The notes: generated by a model not told the origin, from the letters alone. DNA of 64,000 bases from Tubulanus polymorphus (GCF_964204645.1 NC_134033.1:9270231-9334230); one strand, 5' to 3'; shown: positions 39,501-49,900, counted from the stretch's first letter. Numbers and translations are program-made.

Positions 39501-42500
39501 AAAATGTGCACTGGATTATTGCAAAGGACCATGGTATCTTAGGACATAACGACAAAATATTGAACGGTGTAAGCAATGTTGACGAGTGCCAGCAACTATG
39601 CTTGACTGAAAAGTCATTTTATTGTCGTTCTCTAGAATACTACGTCCCTGGCCACGCCTGTTATTTGTCCAAAAGTAATAAGAAGTCAGCCAGTAAATAC
39701 TATGAGAAACAGCCCGATCACATATACAGCGAATGGAAGTGCTCAAGAGGTAAGGGTTTGTTAGTTACACTTATAAGGGCTTTTCACTTTCGGTTGAAAA
39801 AATTCGGGTTAAGAGGGGGTTGGTTTTTAAGGACTCTCGCCTTAGCGAAGTCTATTTCGCTATCGTGTATGAGACTTTAAATTATTATCATTATTATTAT
39901 CATTTTCTTCCTTTGTACAAGATACATTCTTAACGAGACATTAGTTTCTCTTCGGAACTTTCAAAACATTCAACGCAGTAATAAAATCTCTAACCCTATT
40001 GAATTCCACCGGAATGCGTTGCTAATTTACCAATTTAGTTATTTATTTGTTGTGTGAAGTACATTTCGTTTTGACTACAAAACTATTCTTTGAAAAAGAA
40101 AGAATACAAATCAAATAGATCTTTATATGATTTTTCATAAGCAATACTCTTGCTCCAAACAAGCGCCAGTTTTAAAGGTAAATGAATTGGCCAATGTGCG
40201 ATTTATTATGAGCTGGTGAGAAAACTTTGCCACAAAACTTTGTATGCTTTGTATACACTGGCATTTAAACCAGCAAGGCAGAAATCCGTAGTCGCTACTT
40301 TGCAGCTATATTTCATATTATTGTTTTAATTTTGGGATACTCTTCTCAGACTATATATAATTATACATGCATATAGGGGTCGCATACATGCATATATACA
40401 TGCAAAATAGCGTTAACTGTTACCGCGTTGGTATAATACAGGGATGACATGCAAGATTCTGAAATTTTCAAATATTAACTTTCTCATCTTCTACTCTTTT
40501 CATATTATGACACAAAAACCGGATCTCTCACAATTTTTGTACCGACAAGAGAACCCTAAGATCCAAAGAGATATTTTAAATTGACTAGGATGATTTTTTG
40601 CCAGTGAAAACAAATTTAGATTTCTCATTGAATATTTTGTTATACTCCTCACGCCATGTACAGGATTTGTTTTCATTCCATCCGTCAGTCGCCGAGAGTA
40701 CCATATCGTCGAGTGGCGAAGTTTGTAATTTTCATTAGAAAACACTCACTCGCACTGTGCTTTCAAAAAATAAAATCCGGGCTGGTTTTTATTTCGAACC
40801 CTGTTGTCACAATAATCTACCGGTACTCTTCCAACCGGTCTCAACCGCTAACTGCGCAGTGATTGGGTTGAACTATCTACGGTCAAGTAGAGCTCAGAGA
40901 TAGAAGGAAAAAGGAAAACTACATAGAAATTTTCTGACGACGAGATTTTCTATTCTAATTTCACATATTTTCCAAAATATTCACATATTTTCACATTTTC
41001 TCCACACAAATATTTTTCTTCAATTACTTTTCAAAAATGTTCAGGTTTTTTACATTTTTGACATCCCTGCATAATATGAAATGGTGCGTCATGTGGAGAA
41101 CCTCTATAGCGGTTTTGTCATGTATATTTGCTGTTAAACATTTTAAACATTAAGTTAACCTGTTGAATTTCAATCTAGCAATCTTAAACATAGTGCCTTT
41201 GCTTTAATAATGTATTCTTTTCTAGACAAGATTCAAACTTATGGTGGCGAGGGATCGGGAAATATGTGTGTATTTCCATTCATTTACAAAGGTCGGCAAC
41301 ACAACTCATGTATCATGACTGCTACGAGGAAGCAGCCATGGTGCGCGACTTCTCGACACGTTGGGGAAATTTCAAATTGGGGATATTGCTCAGGTAGGAA
41401 CAATTATTTAATTGAAAATGTACTTTCAGATTGCCAGAAAGTCAGTCTGAGTCCATTTTACATCAAGTACTCACAATATCGACGAACAATAATCAGATTG
41501 TGACCAATAAGTTCGTTGAGGGCTGGGATTTTGTTTTACTAATAGCTTCTATAAGAGAATAACTAAAACTACGTTACAGTATTAAATTAACAAATCAAGT
41601 GTTAGGTGGTCTGAGGAAGTAAGGGGGGTGGGGGAGGGTCGCAAGCAGACAACAACACCCTCTTCGGAAGGGATAATGATAGAAAGAATTCCGTAGGAAC
41701 TTCTGCCTGAATTCGTTCTGCTATCCTCAACTGAAAAGAATAACCAGCAATAGGGAAGTTTCCAGTTTTCAGGCGCCATTTTGAGGCGGTCCCAGAGGTC
41801 CCGCATTGTTGGACAGATTCTAACATTTTTCTAAAACCTCTAGCGCGATTAATTGTCGTCGATCCCTCTTTTGGCACAAAATTTAAACGTATGAATCGTT
41901 AGAAAGGTGACAATTTCTATTTTCTGATGGTGTTCATATCATTTTTCGCGGCTGCAACAATCGAACACAGTTACAGTTGAAAAAAGATACGTCACTTTTA
42001 GGAAGGCGCCTAAAAAAAATTGATGATTTTGTGTCATTTGCTGTAACTTTTTCATTTTTTGAGATACAATTTAGAATTTTTCACAGAAGATAAAGTTTTA
42101 TCTGTGGATTATGTTGATACTGCATTCGCAAAAATATCTTCATAGAAACGCGTGTGGCTACCGATTGAGTCAAGCGCAAAGCGCGCGCGAGTGGTTGACC
42201 GTCGATTTTCTGCATACGCAGATTACGCTATTTTCATGGAATTTTTCAGAATTTATAAGATTTTTTTAAATTAAAATCATCGTTTGATTGTTTCCATGTA
42301 AAATTGAGGGAGTCTCTTCAGGGTAGAATTCATATAAGCTTAGGGTTCAGTAGAAATTCAAGTTTTTCATTAGCAATAAACATAAAACAAACAAAAAGGT
42401 GCATCAGTCAATTTGTTCCGGGTGGTAGCAAAATATGAACAGTGGAATATTTCATATATTTACAATCAATATGATGGACTCTAAATATTCAATATATTTA

Positions 42501-45500
42501 CAATCGAGATGATACCCACTCGAATGGCAATTGCAAAACGGTCTATGTTTATTTTTCCAAAATTTGCCTGAGAGGCAAAATTATATATGGAAGATTAGAG
42601 ACATTGCATTTACTTATGTAATGTGTAGCATTACATGTATTGCACAACAAACCAACGATCTATTCAAAAGATGTTTGATGTCTGAAAACATACCAAATGC
42701 AGTTAATCGGTTACTTAGCATAGGGATTGGATCTAGTCCAGAAAAATTCGTTAAAAAAACTTGTCTTATCTGACCAAGAATGATCAAAATCGTCGAACGC
42801 TAAACATCGGACCGAGCGCCGAAAAATGCCATCTGACCTTACAGTTAACAGTTTTTTTTACACTTGATTTACAGTTAATGTTTGAAATCACAACGGCTCC
42901 GCAACTCCTTTAAGCTTGGATCATGTGAAATCCAATTGTGGTCCAAGTTTATCAAGTTCACAACACTCGGTGTCAACTCCCGGTGTTAAATTATATCGGA
43001 ACCACTAGCAAAAACATTATAGCGTTATCTGCAATAAGCGTAAATTTCAAAATGCGCAGTCATATATGTCAATGATAAAAAGTAACGGTTCTCAGACTGA
43101 ACCTTGAGTCACACAAGTAGATATATTTAAGAGTCGTGATTTACAGTTTTCAATTCGAAAAGTTTTTCGCCTGTTTTCGACTTCAATTCCATTTAAACTG
43201 CCTGACCTTTGATTTCATAAATATCTAATTTTGCCAATCATATTTCATGATTAACTTTATTTTTTTTAAATTTCTGGGCTCTACCCATCGACCGCTCTAC
43301 CCATCGAAATGAAATTAAGGGGATTTGGTTGCTCTAGGGAGTGCGGCTCATCTTTACCGGGCACTCACGCAAAAATGGTTGATACAAGTAGCTAACATAA
43401 ATTGAATTGATTGGTGCCCTATAGACCGTCGGTAACTGATTAGATTTTTAGTCCTGTTGGTCACACGAAAGCAGATATTTGTTCATTTCCTGTAACTCGT
43501 GAACGGGTCGACATATGCCCAGGGTGTATTTTCAGGCCAATGATGCATTTGATGTGGGGATTTGTCATCTTCAACGACATACTATTAGTTCCTTTAAAAG
43601 AAGCTCTACAGAAATGAACACCTCACGTCCTCGCCATGGCTATTTTTCCATAAGTTTAAACTTCTATCTGAAGTCATTCTATTTGCTATCAATATTCCTT
43701 CGGCAGAGTGTGCCGGTCTTACCTACTTACCTCTCTGAACCGTTCCTAACCGTTCCTAGACCTAAGTGTCTATTCATTTTCGATCAATCTCTGTAGATAG
43801 ATGGCATCTATCCGAAATTTCAGTGGCGCATGTTCTTGATTATTGTTCGTCAAAATTGTCGATATTTTATAAACCCATAGATCACAACTAGTCTACATTG
43901 ATTTCGAGCCCATTTTGATTATTTAAGAAACGATCCGCGCATATGGAGGAAACGTACCTCGGGGAAGCTACTGTATATTCCCATGGAAATACCAGGGTGA
44001 CCTTTATTACAACTGTACTACAAAATATTGGAACGGACGTGCCTGGTGCTCTACTACTGATGACTATGATAAAAATAAACTGTGGGGATATTGTGGAGGT
44101 AATTAGACAGCGTATTCTATCTTTATCTATGGTCTTATTTATTTCTCATTTTTTGTATTCAATATTGTTAAATCGATTCCATTCCAGATCGTGTTTGCGC
44201 TGTCGGATACAATCTTCAGAAACATAAATGTAAACCAATCACCGAGGGCAGCGTCAAAGTGGACCCGATCTCGAATCTAACCGGAATTCTGACCCCAAGT
44301 ACAGATAACACAAAGGGAAGAGGTGGCCTAAATAATACCAAATCGAATAATGACCATAACAATGCCACAAAAAAGGGCGGTTCAAGTAATACCAAGGTAA
44401 AAGATGAACACGATAAAACAAAAGTTAGTCCAGGTGGAACCAAGATTAATGCTGGTCCAAAAATTACCCCCGTAAATGATAGTCTAGTTAATACCACGGG
44501 AAAAGAAGGTCCAAATGACACCACGACAAAATTTTGCCACGGTAACGTCACGAAACAGGTTGGTCCAGATGATACCAAGATAAATGCTGGTCCAAAAACG
44601 ACCACGGCAAGAGTTGGTACAGTTAAATCCACAGAAAATGGTAATCGGAATGATACAATGGCACAAGTTGGTACAAGTAATAACACAGCAACTATTGGCC
44701 CAGCTAACACCACGGTGAATTGTGGTCTGAATGGATCCAAGACGAATGGTGGTCTGAATGATACCACGGCACAAATCGGAACAAGCAATACCACACCAAG
44801 GGTTGGTCCAGATAATACTACATTTACTGTAGACGGTAGTGTGCATGATATAACGGCAGAAGTGGGTTCAAATAATACCGGGGCAAAAGGTAGTCTAAAA
44901 AATAGCACGGCTAAAGATGGTCCGAATTATACCACTGCCCAAAATGAGCTAGCTATCACCACAGCACAAGGGAAAACAAGTCATTCCCATCCAAAAGATG
45001 CTCCAGGTATTACTGGTGATCCAAATATTTCCACGACAAAAGACGGTTCAGATAACACCATGGCACACGAAGGTCCGAATGAAATTGCACCAAAAGGAGG
45101 TCCAATTAATACAACAACAGAAGGTGGCCCGAATACAATCACAGCAGATGGTATGCAGAAGGCAAAAGGTAGTCTAAGTAATACTACAGTGAACGGCTGC
45201 ACTAAGAACACGACTGAAAGAGTTGGTCAAAATAATACAACAGCAAAATTCCGTTATAATAGTACGACTGCGGCAGTTCGTAAAAACAGTATAAGGACGA
45301 AAATTGATTCCAAGAATATTACTTCAACGAGTGAGCCAAACACAAGACCTTCAAAGGTTCACCTAAATAACACAACGGCAAAAGTTGAACCAACCGCTGA
45401 ACAAAATTATACAACGACCACAGCTGGATCAAGTAATGTGTCGGATAAACACCCCAACAATGGCGCAGATACAACACCTGAATCCAACCATATAGCAAAT

Positions 45501-48500
45501 GCAAATTCCGCCACAACCACCAAAGGCAACTTAAACAGTGTAAGTAGTATCATAACCACATCCAATTCAAATAAAACAAATTGTACATCAAATATAAGAA
45601 TGACAACAAAGAGCGTCCCACGACCGATGGCTATGAATTCCGAACTGCGAACAAATACAACGAAAGGCAATGAAATTCCTGTAAATATACGGTTCACGAC
45701 GGGTCATAGTCAAACAAAAGGGCATAAACGACGAATCCATGAAAATACATCCACGATTAAAGATAGAAGTTCTATTGAAGGAAAAGTTCACATAATGAAG
45801 CATTCGGGTACGTCAGAGGATATGAGTAAAACAAAAAATGCGAAGAATGAATCGACTAAAGCATTGAAAGGAAAAACTACGAATGTTATAAAATACACAA
45901 CAACGAAGAGCGTGCAAATCAAGAAAAGAACAGTCAATCGTAGACTAGCAGCCGCGTCAAAGAAAACATTTTCTATAAAAGGACTAACGACAACAGTTAA
46001 AGCAAGGAAACCTAAAGATAGTGTAAACAGAAAAGTTGCTTTACTAAAATTAGCCGGAACAAATAATGAACAATATCATTATGGGAAACCGATTACCCCG
46101 AAGATTATATTAATTGCTGGTAACATAATGATAACGGTAAGAGCAAAGCAGGATAGAGGGCGATTGGGGAAATCCACTGACCACTATAATGGCATCTCCA
46201 CCCAGTCACCCAACCACTTGAGTTCCGATAGAAGAAGCCCTAACCAGAAAAAGGCGCAAGTTCAGCAGAATAATCCAAACGATGTAATAGATACATCTAC
46301 AAAGAATATGACGGGCAATCCAACAGAGAAAATGAAGGGTACAACAACAATGAACACAAAAGGCAAAACATTAAAAAATATAAAAGCCAGAACAACTGTG
46401 GGCAGGAATAGCACGACGAAAATAACAACACATAGCATAAATAAGCCCGGAGCTAAAAGAAACAAAGTTTTAGGAACAATGAACAAATCAATTATGACAA
46501 CAAAGCCTAGTCCGACAACGAAGTCTAAGAGAAAACCGTCGACTAGAATATCGACCGATGTAACAAAATATAACCAACCAAAAATTGCAACAGAGATCAA
46601 GATGGGCAAAATAACAAAGGTTTTGAAAGGAAATAAATATCTATCAACAAAGAGCAAAACAAAGCGTAGTCAAGTACTGGCATCAAAGTTTAGGAGGCGA
46701 CTGACAACCAAAAAAGCAAAAATTTTGAAAAAACATAATCAACTAAGGGTGACAACAGAGAACAAGCAGAACATGATTGGCGGACCATCGAATGATAATG
46801 AAGGCAACACAAGAGATCAGAAGAAGGGCCTTGAAAAAAAGAACACAGATAGGATAAACACACCAATGAAAGCAAAAGGAAAGACAGCTCTTAAAACCAG
46901 GAATAAACCAATCATGATAACAAAGCTAAGTAAAGGACTGACAACAAAGTGTAAGGGAGGACACTTTTCTAGAATAACACACATTGTTACAAAATATGGT
47001 CAACCAAAAATAACCACCAAGAACAAGCAAGCTACCACCAAGAAGGCGTCTACTATAAGAGGCTTATCTTCTGCACTCCCTCCAATGCCCACGAGGAAAT
47101 CCAATACCGTTCCTGGTATTCGTAAATCTGACGGAACTAATAATGACCCATCGCTCATTCGAACATTTGGAGGTGGTGGTTTGCATCATAATGTGAAACC
47201 AGTGACTCCAAAAGTCGTTCTGATTAATGGCCATATCATGATCGTGGAAACAGAACAAAAAAGTAAACATCCGAGTTTGCCCAATGGCAAAGAATATGAA
47301 ACAGCTCAAAAGGCTCATGACAAAGATGACAAACAACGTTTTCCCTATAGACAAGAGGATAAGACACTTGGTAGAAATGAAAATAAGGAAACTACAATGA
47401 TTTCGATTGCCCGCACAGGTTCGCCCATTACAAAGGGTATCAAAGTACATTCAAGAGAACCAAATGCCCATCAGACTTTGCATGATAGAGGTGGCAAAAA
47501 GCAAACACACGGTCTCGCAAGAAATATTCAGAGTACCTCCAATAGAAAAGAAAATGAAAGACTCCGAAGCAGCAGAATGAAAGCGGTGGATTTTTCAAAT
47601 ACCCACCCAACTGATTGGGGAGACAAAAAGGCACCTGCAAATACACCAAAAAAGAACGTGAAGTTACCGGATAAAACGGAGAACAGAGCCCCTATTAAGC
47701 GACCAAAATATCATCCGAATCTGCCTGAAAGAAAGTATAAAAAGCCCCCTCTAAGAACACCGAATTCTGCTCTAACTAACACTGACGATAAGACCCCCGT
47801 AAAACAATCAGATGAGCGACAGGGCTTTCCTAGAAGAAAATACAATATGGCACTACAGAATACACCCAATGTCCACCCTAGGTTAGCCGACAAAGAACAA
47901 CTAATAACTTCAACGGCGCCAAATACCAGCCCACGTTTGCCCAAGAAAGGCGACAGTAGGGGACCCGATGAGACCCCGAATGCTCGATCGCGGTTACCAG
48001 ATCGACAAGTAAATAAAGGATTCAAGAGAAACCTTAACAACCAAGCGAGTTTACATGGTCGGAAGGCTATAAAGATGTCTTCTCATAAAGCAAATACCCG
48101 CTTTCGTTTGCCCAATATGAAATACACAAAGGCTACCACAAATAAACCTAATACAAGTCCAGGATCACCTATCAGAAAAAGCAATGTCGGGACTTCTACG
48201 GCTCGCCCGAATAAAAGAACCTTTACACCTACGTTTGGGCCACATACTCGCCAAATTTTGCCCAAAAGAAATGGTGGCAATGAAGCAGACGCAAAGGAAT
48301 CTGATAGACGCCCAGGATTTCGCGATTGGAAAATTAAATGGGGTGCCACAGAGGCTTCAAATACTGCTACTCTTAAGTTACGAAAGCCTGCTTCCGAGAG
48401 ACCTGTACAAGAACCGGGGCTTAAAAAATCGGCCGCTCACATTCAACATAAGCTAAAACGTAACCAAAAGCCATTAGGCCAAACCACTGGATCAAAAGAA

Positions 48501-49739
48501 ATTGGAACTACCCATGATACACCAAAGTTAGTAACGTCTCTAACAGACCATAAACAAACGAAAATCACCCATAAAAATATCAAACCAAAAATGGATCCCG
48601 AGAGCGCGCTACCGAACGTTGCCCGCCCATTCTATTTGCCTGCAAAATCAAAAGTCGTGAAGAAGTACAAACCTTTAGTTCGCCATAAAGTGCCTCTCGT
48701 CGGTAACACAGGGAACGGTGAAACACTTGAATTACAAACAGAACTGATCCAATCCATAAAAAAAGTTTTGTCACACGTTAGAAACTTTCATACTGGCCTC
48801 GTAAAAGCAGTAACTGGTGGAGATCTCCTGCACCCATCTGAGAAAGGACATCATCTTGATGATAGGTTACATAAACCACATAACGCTGGCTCGGGACAGA
48901 GACCGGAAAATGGTAGCCATAAGGGACGATTCCTAGGCACGCATAAGAAGCTCAAGAAAGCGAGTGAAAAACCTAAAACGAAGATTGTACGACCAGACAA
49001 AATGAAAAAGATAGATACGGTAGTTGAAAAAGATGTACAACGCAGGTTTACACATTTCCATAAAAAGACATCGAATGAGCGGAAAATCAAAAAACCCAAT
49101 ACGAAACCAAGCATTCTACCAAGCGAAGTACAGCCGATGGCAGATTTGCGAAAGGTGTTACATCCTCGTTTAGCAGGAAATAGTTCGCCTAAACGTATTG
49201 GTGGCAATAGGAAAGAATTGCAAATAGTGAAACCTGATGTGAGGTCATCGCCTACAAAATATCCGGTTACCCTTAAACCGATAATAGGAGGGGAGAAAAA
49301 TATCATTGACAGATTGCAAAAACCTAAAACATACACTATCAAAACATTAGTGAAACCATTAGTCGAACATCCTCCTGCAAAATCTAAGCATGGAATACAG
49401 TTGACAACTTTGCCTCCAAAGATACAAGAAAGAATCAGTGAAACGCAGAAGGAAATAAACAGGGATGAATCAAAAGCGCTGTTTGACGTTAAAATGATTC
49501 ATTCGAAGAAAGCGCACACTGAAACGAACAATGACTACAAAAAAAGGAATACGGGGGTGAAATATTCGGAGTTCATAAAACTGAGCAAGGCTGATCTTAT
49601 TAAACTACTTGAAGGAATGCACGGAGAATGGAAAAAGAAGAAACGCCACAAATCTGATAAAATACACATAAAAAGACATAAAGACTTTGTTGAAGTAACA
49701 GATGCAAACGAAAATGATGGGATAGAAAAAGATAATTAA
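27454..49739 (+). CDS. Secreted multi-FN2/PAN protein with giant mucin-like basic tail (16-exon gene model)
   Basis: Whole-gene model. Coding exons: 27454-27547, 27619-27783, 27865-28032, 28262-28534, 29313-29480, 30942-31118, 32299-32361, 32438-32605, 33212-33376, 36765-37034, 37305-37469, 37658-37822, 39480-39749, 41226-41393, 43928-44098, 44188-49739. They sum to 8,202 nt with no internal stop, giving 2,733 residues. Order: signal peptide, FN2, FN2, PAN, FN2, FN2, Cys-pair linker, FN2, FN2, PAN, FN2, FN2, PAN, FN2, FN2, Cys-pair plus long tail. Every intron is phase 1, the pattern of shuffled extracellular modules. FN2 domains are known to bind collagen/gelatin and PAN domains bind proteins or glycans; the tail has many N-x-S/T sites and no membrane segment. 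A role in matrix, mucus or adhesive is inferred; I recognise no named orthologue. A small exon could still be missed in the long introns at 33.4-36.8, 37.8-39.5 and 41.4-43.9 kb. Confidence 0.88.
27619..27783 (+). CDS. Exon 2: FN2 domain 1
   Basis: Residues about 32-86 of the model. It has the full FN2 signature: GGNA, then CVFPFLYKNKNF, SC, PWCSVTSNYDKD, WGYC, with all four cysteines. Acceptor CGTAG|GT and donor GAAG|GTAACT, phase 1 on both sides, 165 nt. Confidence 0.93.
27865..28032 (+). CDS. Exon 3: FN2 domain 2
   Basis: Residues about 87-142. Signature HGGNS, CVFPFKYQGNDYKEC, PWCSTTSDYDKD, WGYC; four cysteines. Acceptor AATTCAG|GA, donor AAAC|GTAAGA, phase 1-1, 168 nt. The intron to exon 2 is only 81 bp. 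Together with exon 2 it forms the first FN2 pair. Confidence 0.93.
28262..28534 (+). CDS. Exon 4: PAN/apple domain 1
   Basis: Residues about 143-233. Six cysteines in PAN_1 order: RCATGKN, then ECQQFC, FHCRSINYDKSTGTC, and the closing EWSC. The SINYD/TC core and the EWxC end are typical of the PAN/apple fold of the plasminogen/HGF type. Acceptor CGTAG|CT, donor GCAG|GTGGGA, phase 1-1, 273 nt. Reading on past the donor stays open for about 50 codons but loses all domain similarity, so I end the exon at the splice site. Confidence 0.88.
29313..29480 (+). CDS. Exon 5: FN2 domain 3
   Basis: Residues about 234-289. Reads KVKTEGGTADGAACQFPF, then YSC, SPWCATTESYDKD, WGFC; four cysteines, so a complete FN2. 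Acceptor TTACGCAG|GT, donor CAGG|GTAAGT, phase 1-1, 168 nt. It has no internal ATG, so simple ORF listings miss it; found by scanning for the FN2 signature. Confidence 0.92.
30942..31118 (+). CDS. Exon 6: FN2 domain 4
   Basis: Residues about 290-348. Signature TEGGSASEASGNRLCIFPF, KYQ, YNC, SWCATTDNYDID, WGLC. Slightly long (177 nt) because of four extra residues after the GG motif. Long pyrimidine tract before TTTTGTAG|GA; donor ATAG|GTACCA. Phase 1-1. Confidence 0.92.
   Translation, partial: ERLKRKVDPRLKLPATGYAYFHLSIRILITITASNPKLRDLGVLLRITMTSIDFGDYV
31694..32080. mobile_element. Foldback element with tRNA-like ends, in intron 6 of the FN2/PAN gene
   Basis: About 95 bp at each end are inverted relatives. 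Each carries a box-B-like GTTCGAATCYCTGCC and an upstream box-A-like GTAGCTGAGTG or its decayed form. Left copy is on the minus strand, right copy on the plus strand. Looks like two tRNA-derived SINE heads facing outwards or one foldback element. Confidence 0.55.
32299..32361 (+). CDS. Exon 7: small Cys-pair linker exon
   Basis: A 63-nt exon coding about 21 residues, KKCQRTEVLMNGTCVKS, with two cysteines spaced C-x10-C. Acceptor TTTTTTCTTACAG|AG and donor AAAAG|GTATGA are strong and phase 1-1, so inclusion or skipping keeps frame. The same C-x10-C spacing recurs at the start of the terminal exon (VCAVGYNLQKHKCKP), supporting a real micro-module. I do not recognise a named domain. Confidence 0.72.
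32438..32605 (+). CDS. Exon 8: FN2 domain 5
   Basis: Residues about 370-425. Signature STEGGNAGGAPCAFPF, YTC, KPWCAITKYFPLD, WGYC. The usual NYD is replaced by KYFPLD, the most divergent turn of the ten. Four cysteines kept. Acceptor CTTCCAG|CT, donor AAAG|GTAAAG, phase 1-1, 168 nt; only 76 bp after exon 7. Confidence 0.92.
33212..33376 (+). CDS. Exon 9: FN2 domain 6
   Basis: Residues about 426-480. Signature VHGGNSDGAFCTFPFKYHG, YYAC, AWCAVTPSYDED, WGFC. Acceptor TTCCTTTAG|GG, donor GAAG|GTAACT, phase 1-1, 165 nt. Followed by a 3.4-kb intron that carries a LINE remnant. Confidence 0.93.
34850..35425 (-). mobile_element. LINE reverse-transcriptase remnant in intron 9 of the FN2/PAN gene
   Basis: Minus strand reads KWRMSVNTDKTKAT, YLGLDLNSEFDHTMDALSKD, LYDAAVVPFMDYSAGVWGRK and ENVQYRVMRSFLGV, then LEGDMVW. 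That is the reverse-transcriptase C-terminus of the same LINE type as 7308-8098. Interrupted by stops and frameshifts; antisense to the host gene. Confidence 0.75.
36765..37034 (+). CDS. Exon 10: PAN/apple domain 2
   Basis: Residues about 481-570. Starts KLCIEGENLDWIDANSKE, then VDCLKKCKNLC, FRCKSIEYDRTAHACYLSK and closes SEWAC. Acceptor ATTTTCTAG|AA, donor CGAG|GTTTGT, phase 1-1, 270 nt. The AHACYLSK segment is almost shared with PAN 3, so these two are the closest pair. Confidence 0.9.
37305..37469 (+). CDS. Exon 11: FN2 domain 7
   Basis: Residues about 571-625. Signature TEGGNGNGLKCKFPFRYKS, ISC, RPWCATSEDYDF, WGYC. Acceptor GGCGACAG|GC, donor AAAG|GTGATA, phase 1-1, 165 nt. Confidence 0.92.
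37658..37822 (+). CDS. Exon 12: FN2 domain 8
   Basis: Residues about 626-680. Signature TIGGNGDGAYCTFPYRYKG, YDC, HPWCSVTSNYDLD, WGFC. Acceptor CTATTGCAG|AT, donor CGAG|GTATGC, phase 1-1, 165 nt. Confidence 0.92.
39480..39749 (+). CDS. Exon 13: PAN/apple domain 3
   Basis: Residues about 681-770. Begins NRCPNSENVHW, then DECQQLC, FYCRSLEYYVPGHACYLSK, and closes SEWKC. Acceptor TCATTCCAG|AT, donor AGAG|GTAAGG, phase 1-1, 270 nt, the same length as PAN 2. A nearer AG at 39486 would give the wrong phase and lose the first cysteine, so the upstream acceptor is preferred. Confidence 0.9.
41226..41393 (+). CDS. Exon 14: FN2 domain 9
   Basis: Residues about 771-826. Signature TYGGEGSGNMCVFPFIYKG, NSC, QPWCATSRHVGE, WGYC. 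The NYDxD turn is replaced by RHVGEIS. Four cysteines kept. Acceptor TTTTCTAG|AC, donor TCAG|GTAGGA, phase 1-1, 168 nt. Confidence 0.9.
41394..43927. other. Intron 14 of the FN2/PAN gene
   Basis: 2.5 kb with no further FN2, PAN or Cys-pair exon found on either strand and no recognised transposon. Confidence 0.5.
43928..44098 (+). CDS. Exon 15: FN2 domain 10
   Basis: Residues about 827-883. In the correct frame it reads AYGGN, then SYCIFPWKYQGD, YYNC, AWCSTTDDYDKN, WGYC, a complete FN2. The ATG-initiated reading of the same DNA (from 43943) is in another frame and is not the protein. Acceptor GATTATTTAAG|AA, donor GGAG|GTAATT, phase 1-1, 171 nt. Confidence 0.9.
44188..49739 (+). CDS. Exon 16: 5.55-kb terminal exon, Cys-pair plus 1.8-kresidue low-complexity tail
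   Basis: Residues about 884-2733. Acceptor CATTCCAG|AT, phase 1. It opens with VCAVGYNLQKHKCKP, a C-x10-C pair like exon 7. Four blocks follow. (1) To about 45,700: degenerate 10-14-residue repeats of the type GPxNTTAKxG, dense in N-glycosylation sequons. (2) To about 47,050: Thr/Lys-rich TTK repeats. (3) About 47,600-48,500: Pro/Asn/Arg-rich repeats of the type TPNxxPRLPxRK. (4) A very basic C-terminus ending in an amphipathic stretch near KADLIKLLEGMHGEW and a KKKKRHK cluster. Only a handful of cysteines and no membrane or GPI signal are visible. Sense-strand purine/A richness creates long antisense reading frames that are artefacts. The stop is TAA at 49737-49739. Confidence 0.9.
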
Positions 49740-49865
49740 TTGTTTTCCATTCAATAGTATCCTATTTACTATTGAAATGTTTTGCAAACCTTTTCTCAGA
49801 ACTGTGTTAACAAAAAAAGTACAAAGACTTCTTGAAGCCATAGATACAAAAGTGAATGATGGGAT

Positions 49866-49871
49866 TTTAAT
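49866..49871 (-). terminator. Possible polyadenylation signal ATTAAA of the IR25a-like gene
   Basis: The minus strand reads ATTAAA about 230 bp past the receptor stop. No minus-strand AATAAA occurs in the spacer. If used, the 3' UTRs of the two convergent genes overlap. Confidence 0.35.
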
Positions 49872-49900
49872 GGACAAATATTCCTTATTGATTCAATATC

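Noticed and set aside
43943-44227. 94-residue frame starting MEETYLGEATV
   Set aside because: Out-of-frame reading of FN2 exon 15; the correct frame gives a complete FN2 with good splice sites.
44216-49342. Long minus-strand frames opposite the terminal exon (for example 44216-44908 and 48851-49342)
   Set aside because: Antisense shadows of an A/purine-rich coding exon. They are Val/Leu/Phe/Ser-rich in the way expected from reverse-complemented Thr/Asn/Lys codons, with no domains.
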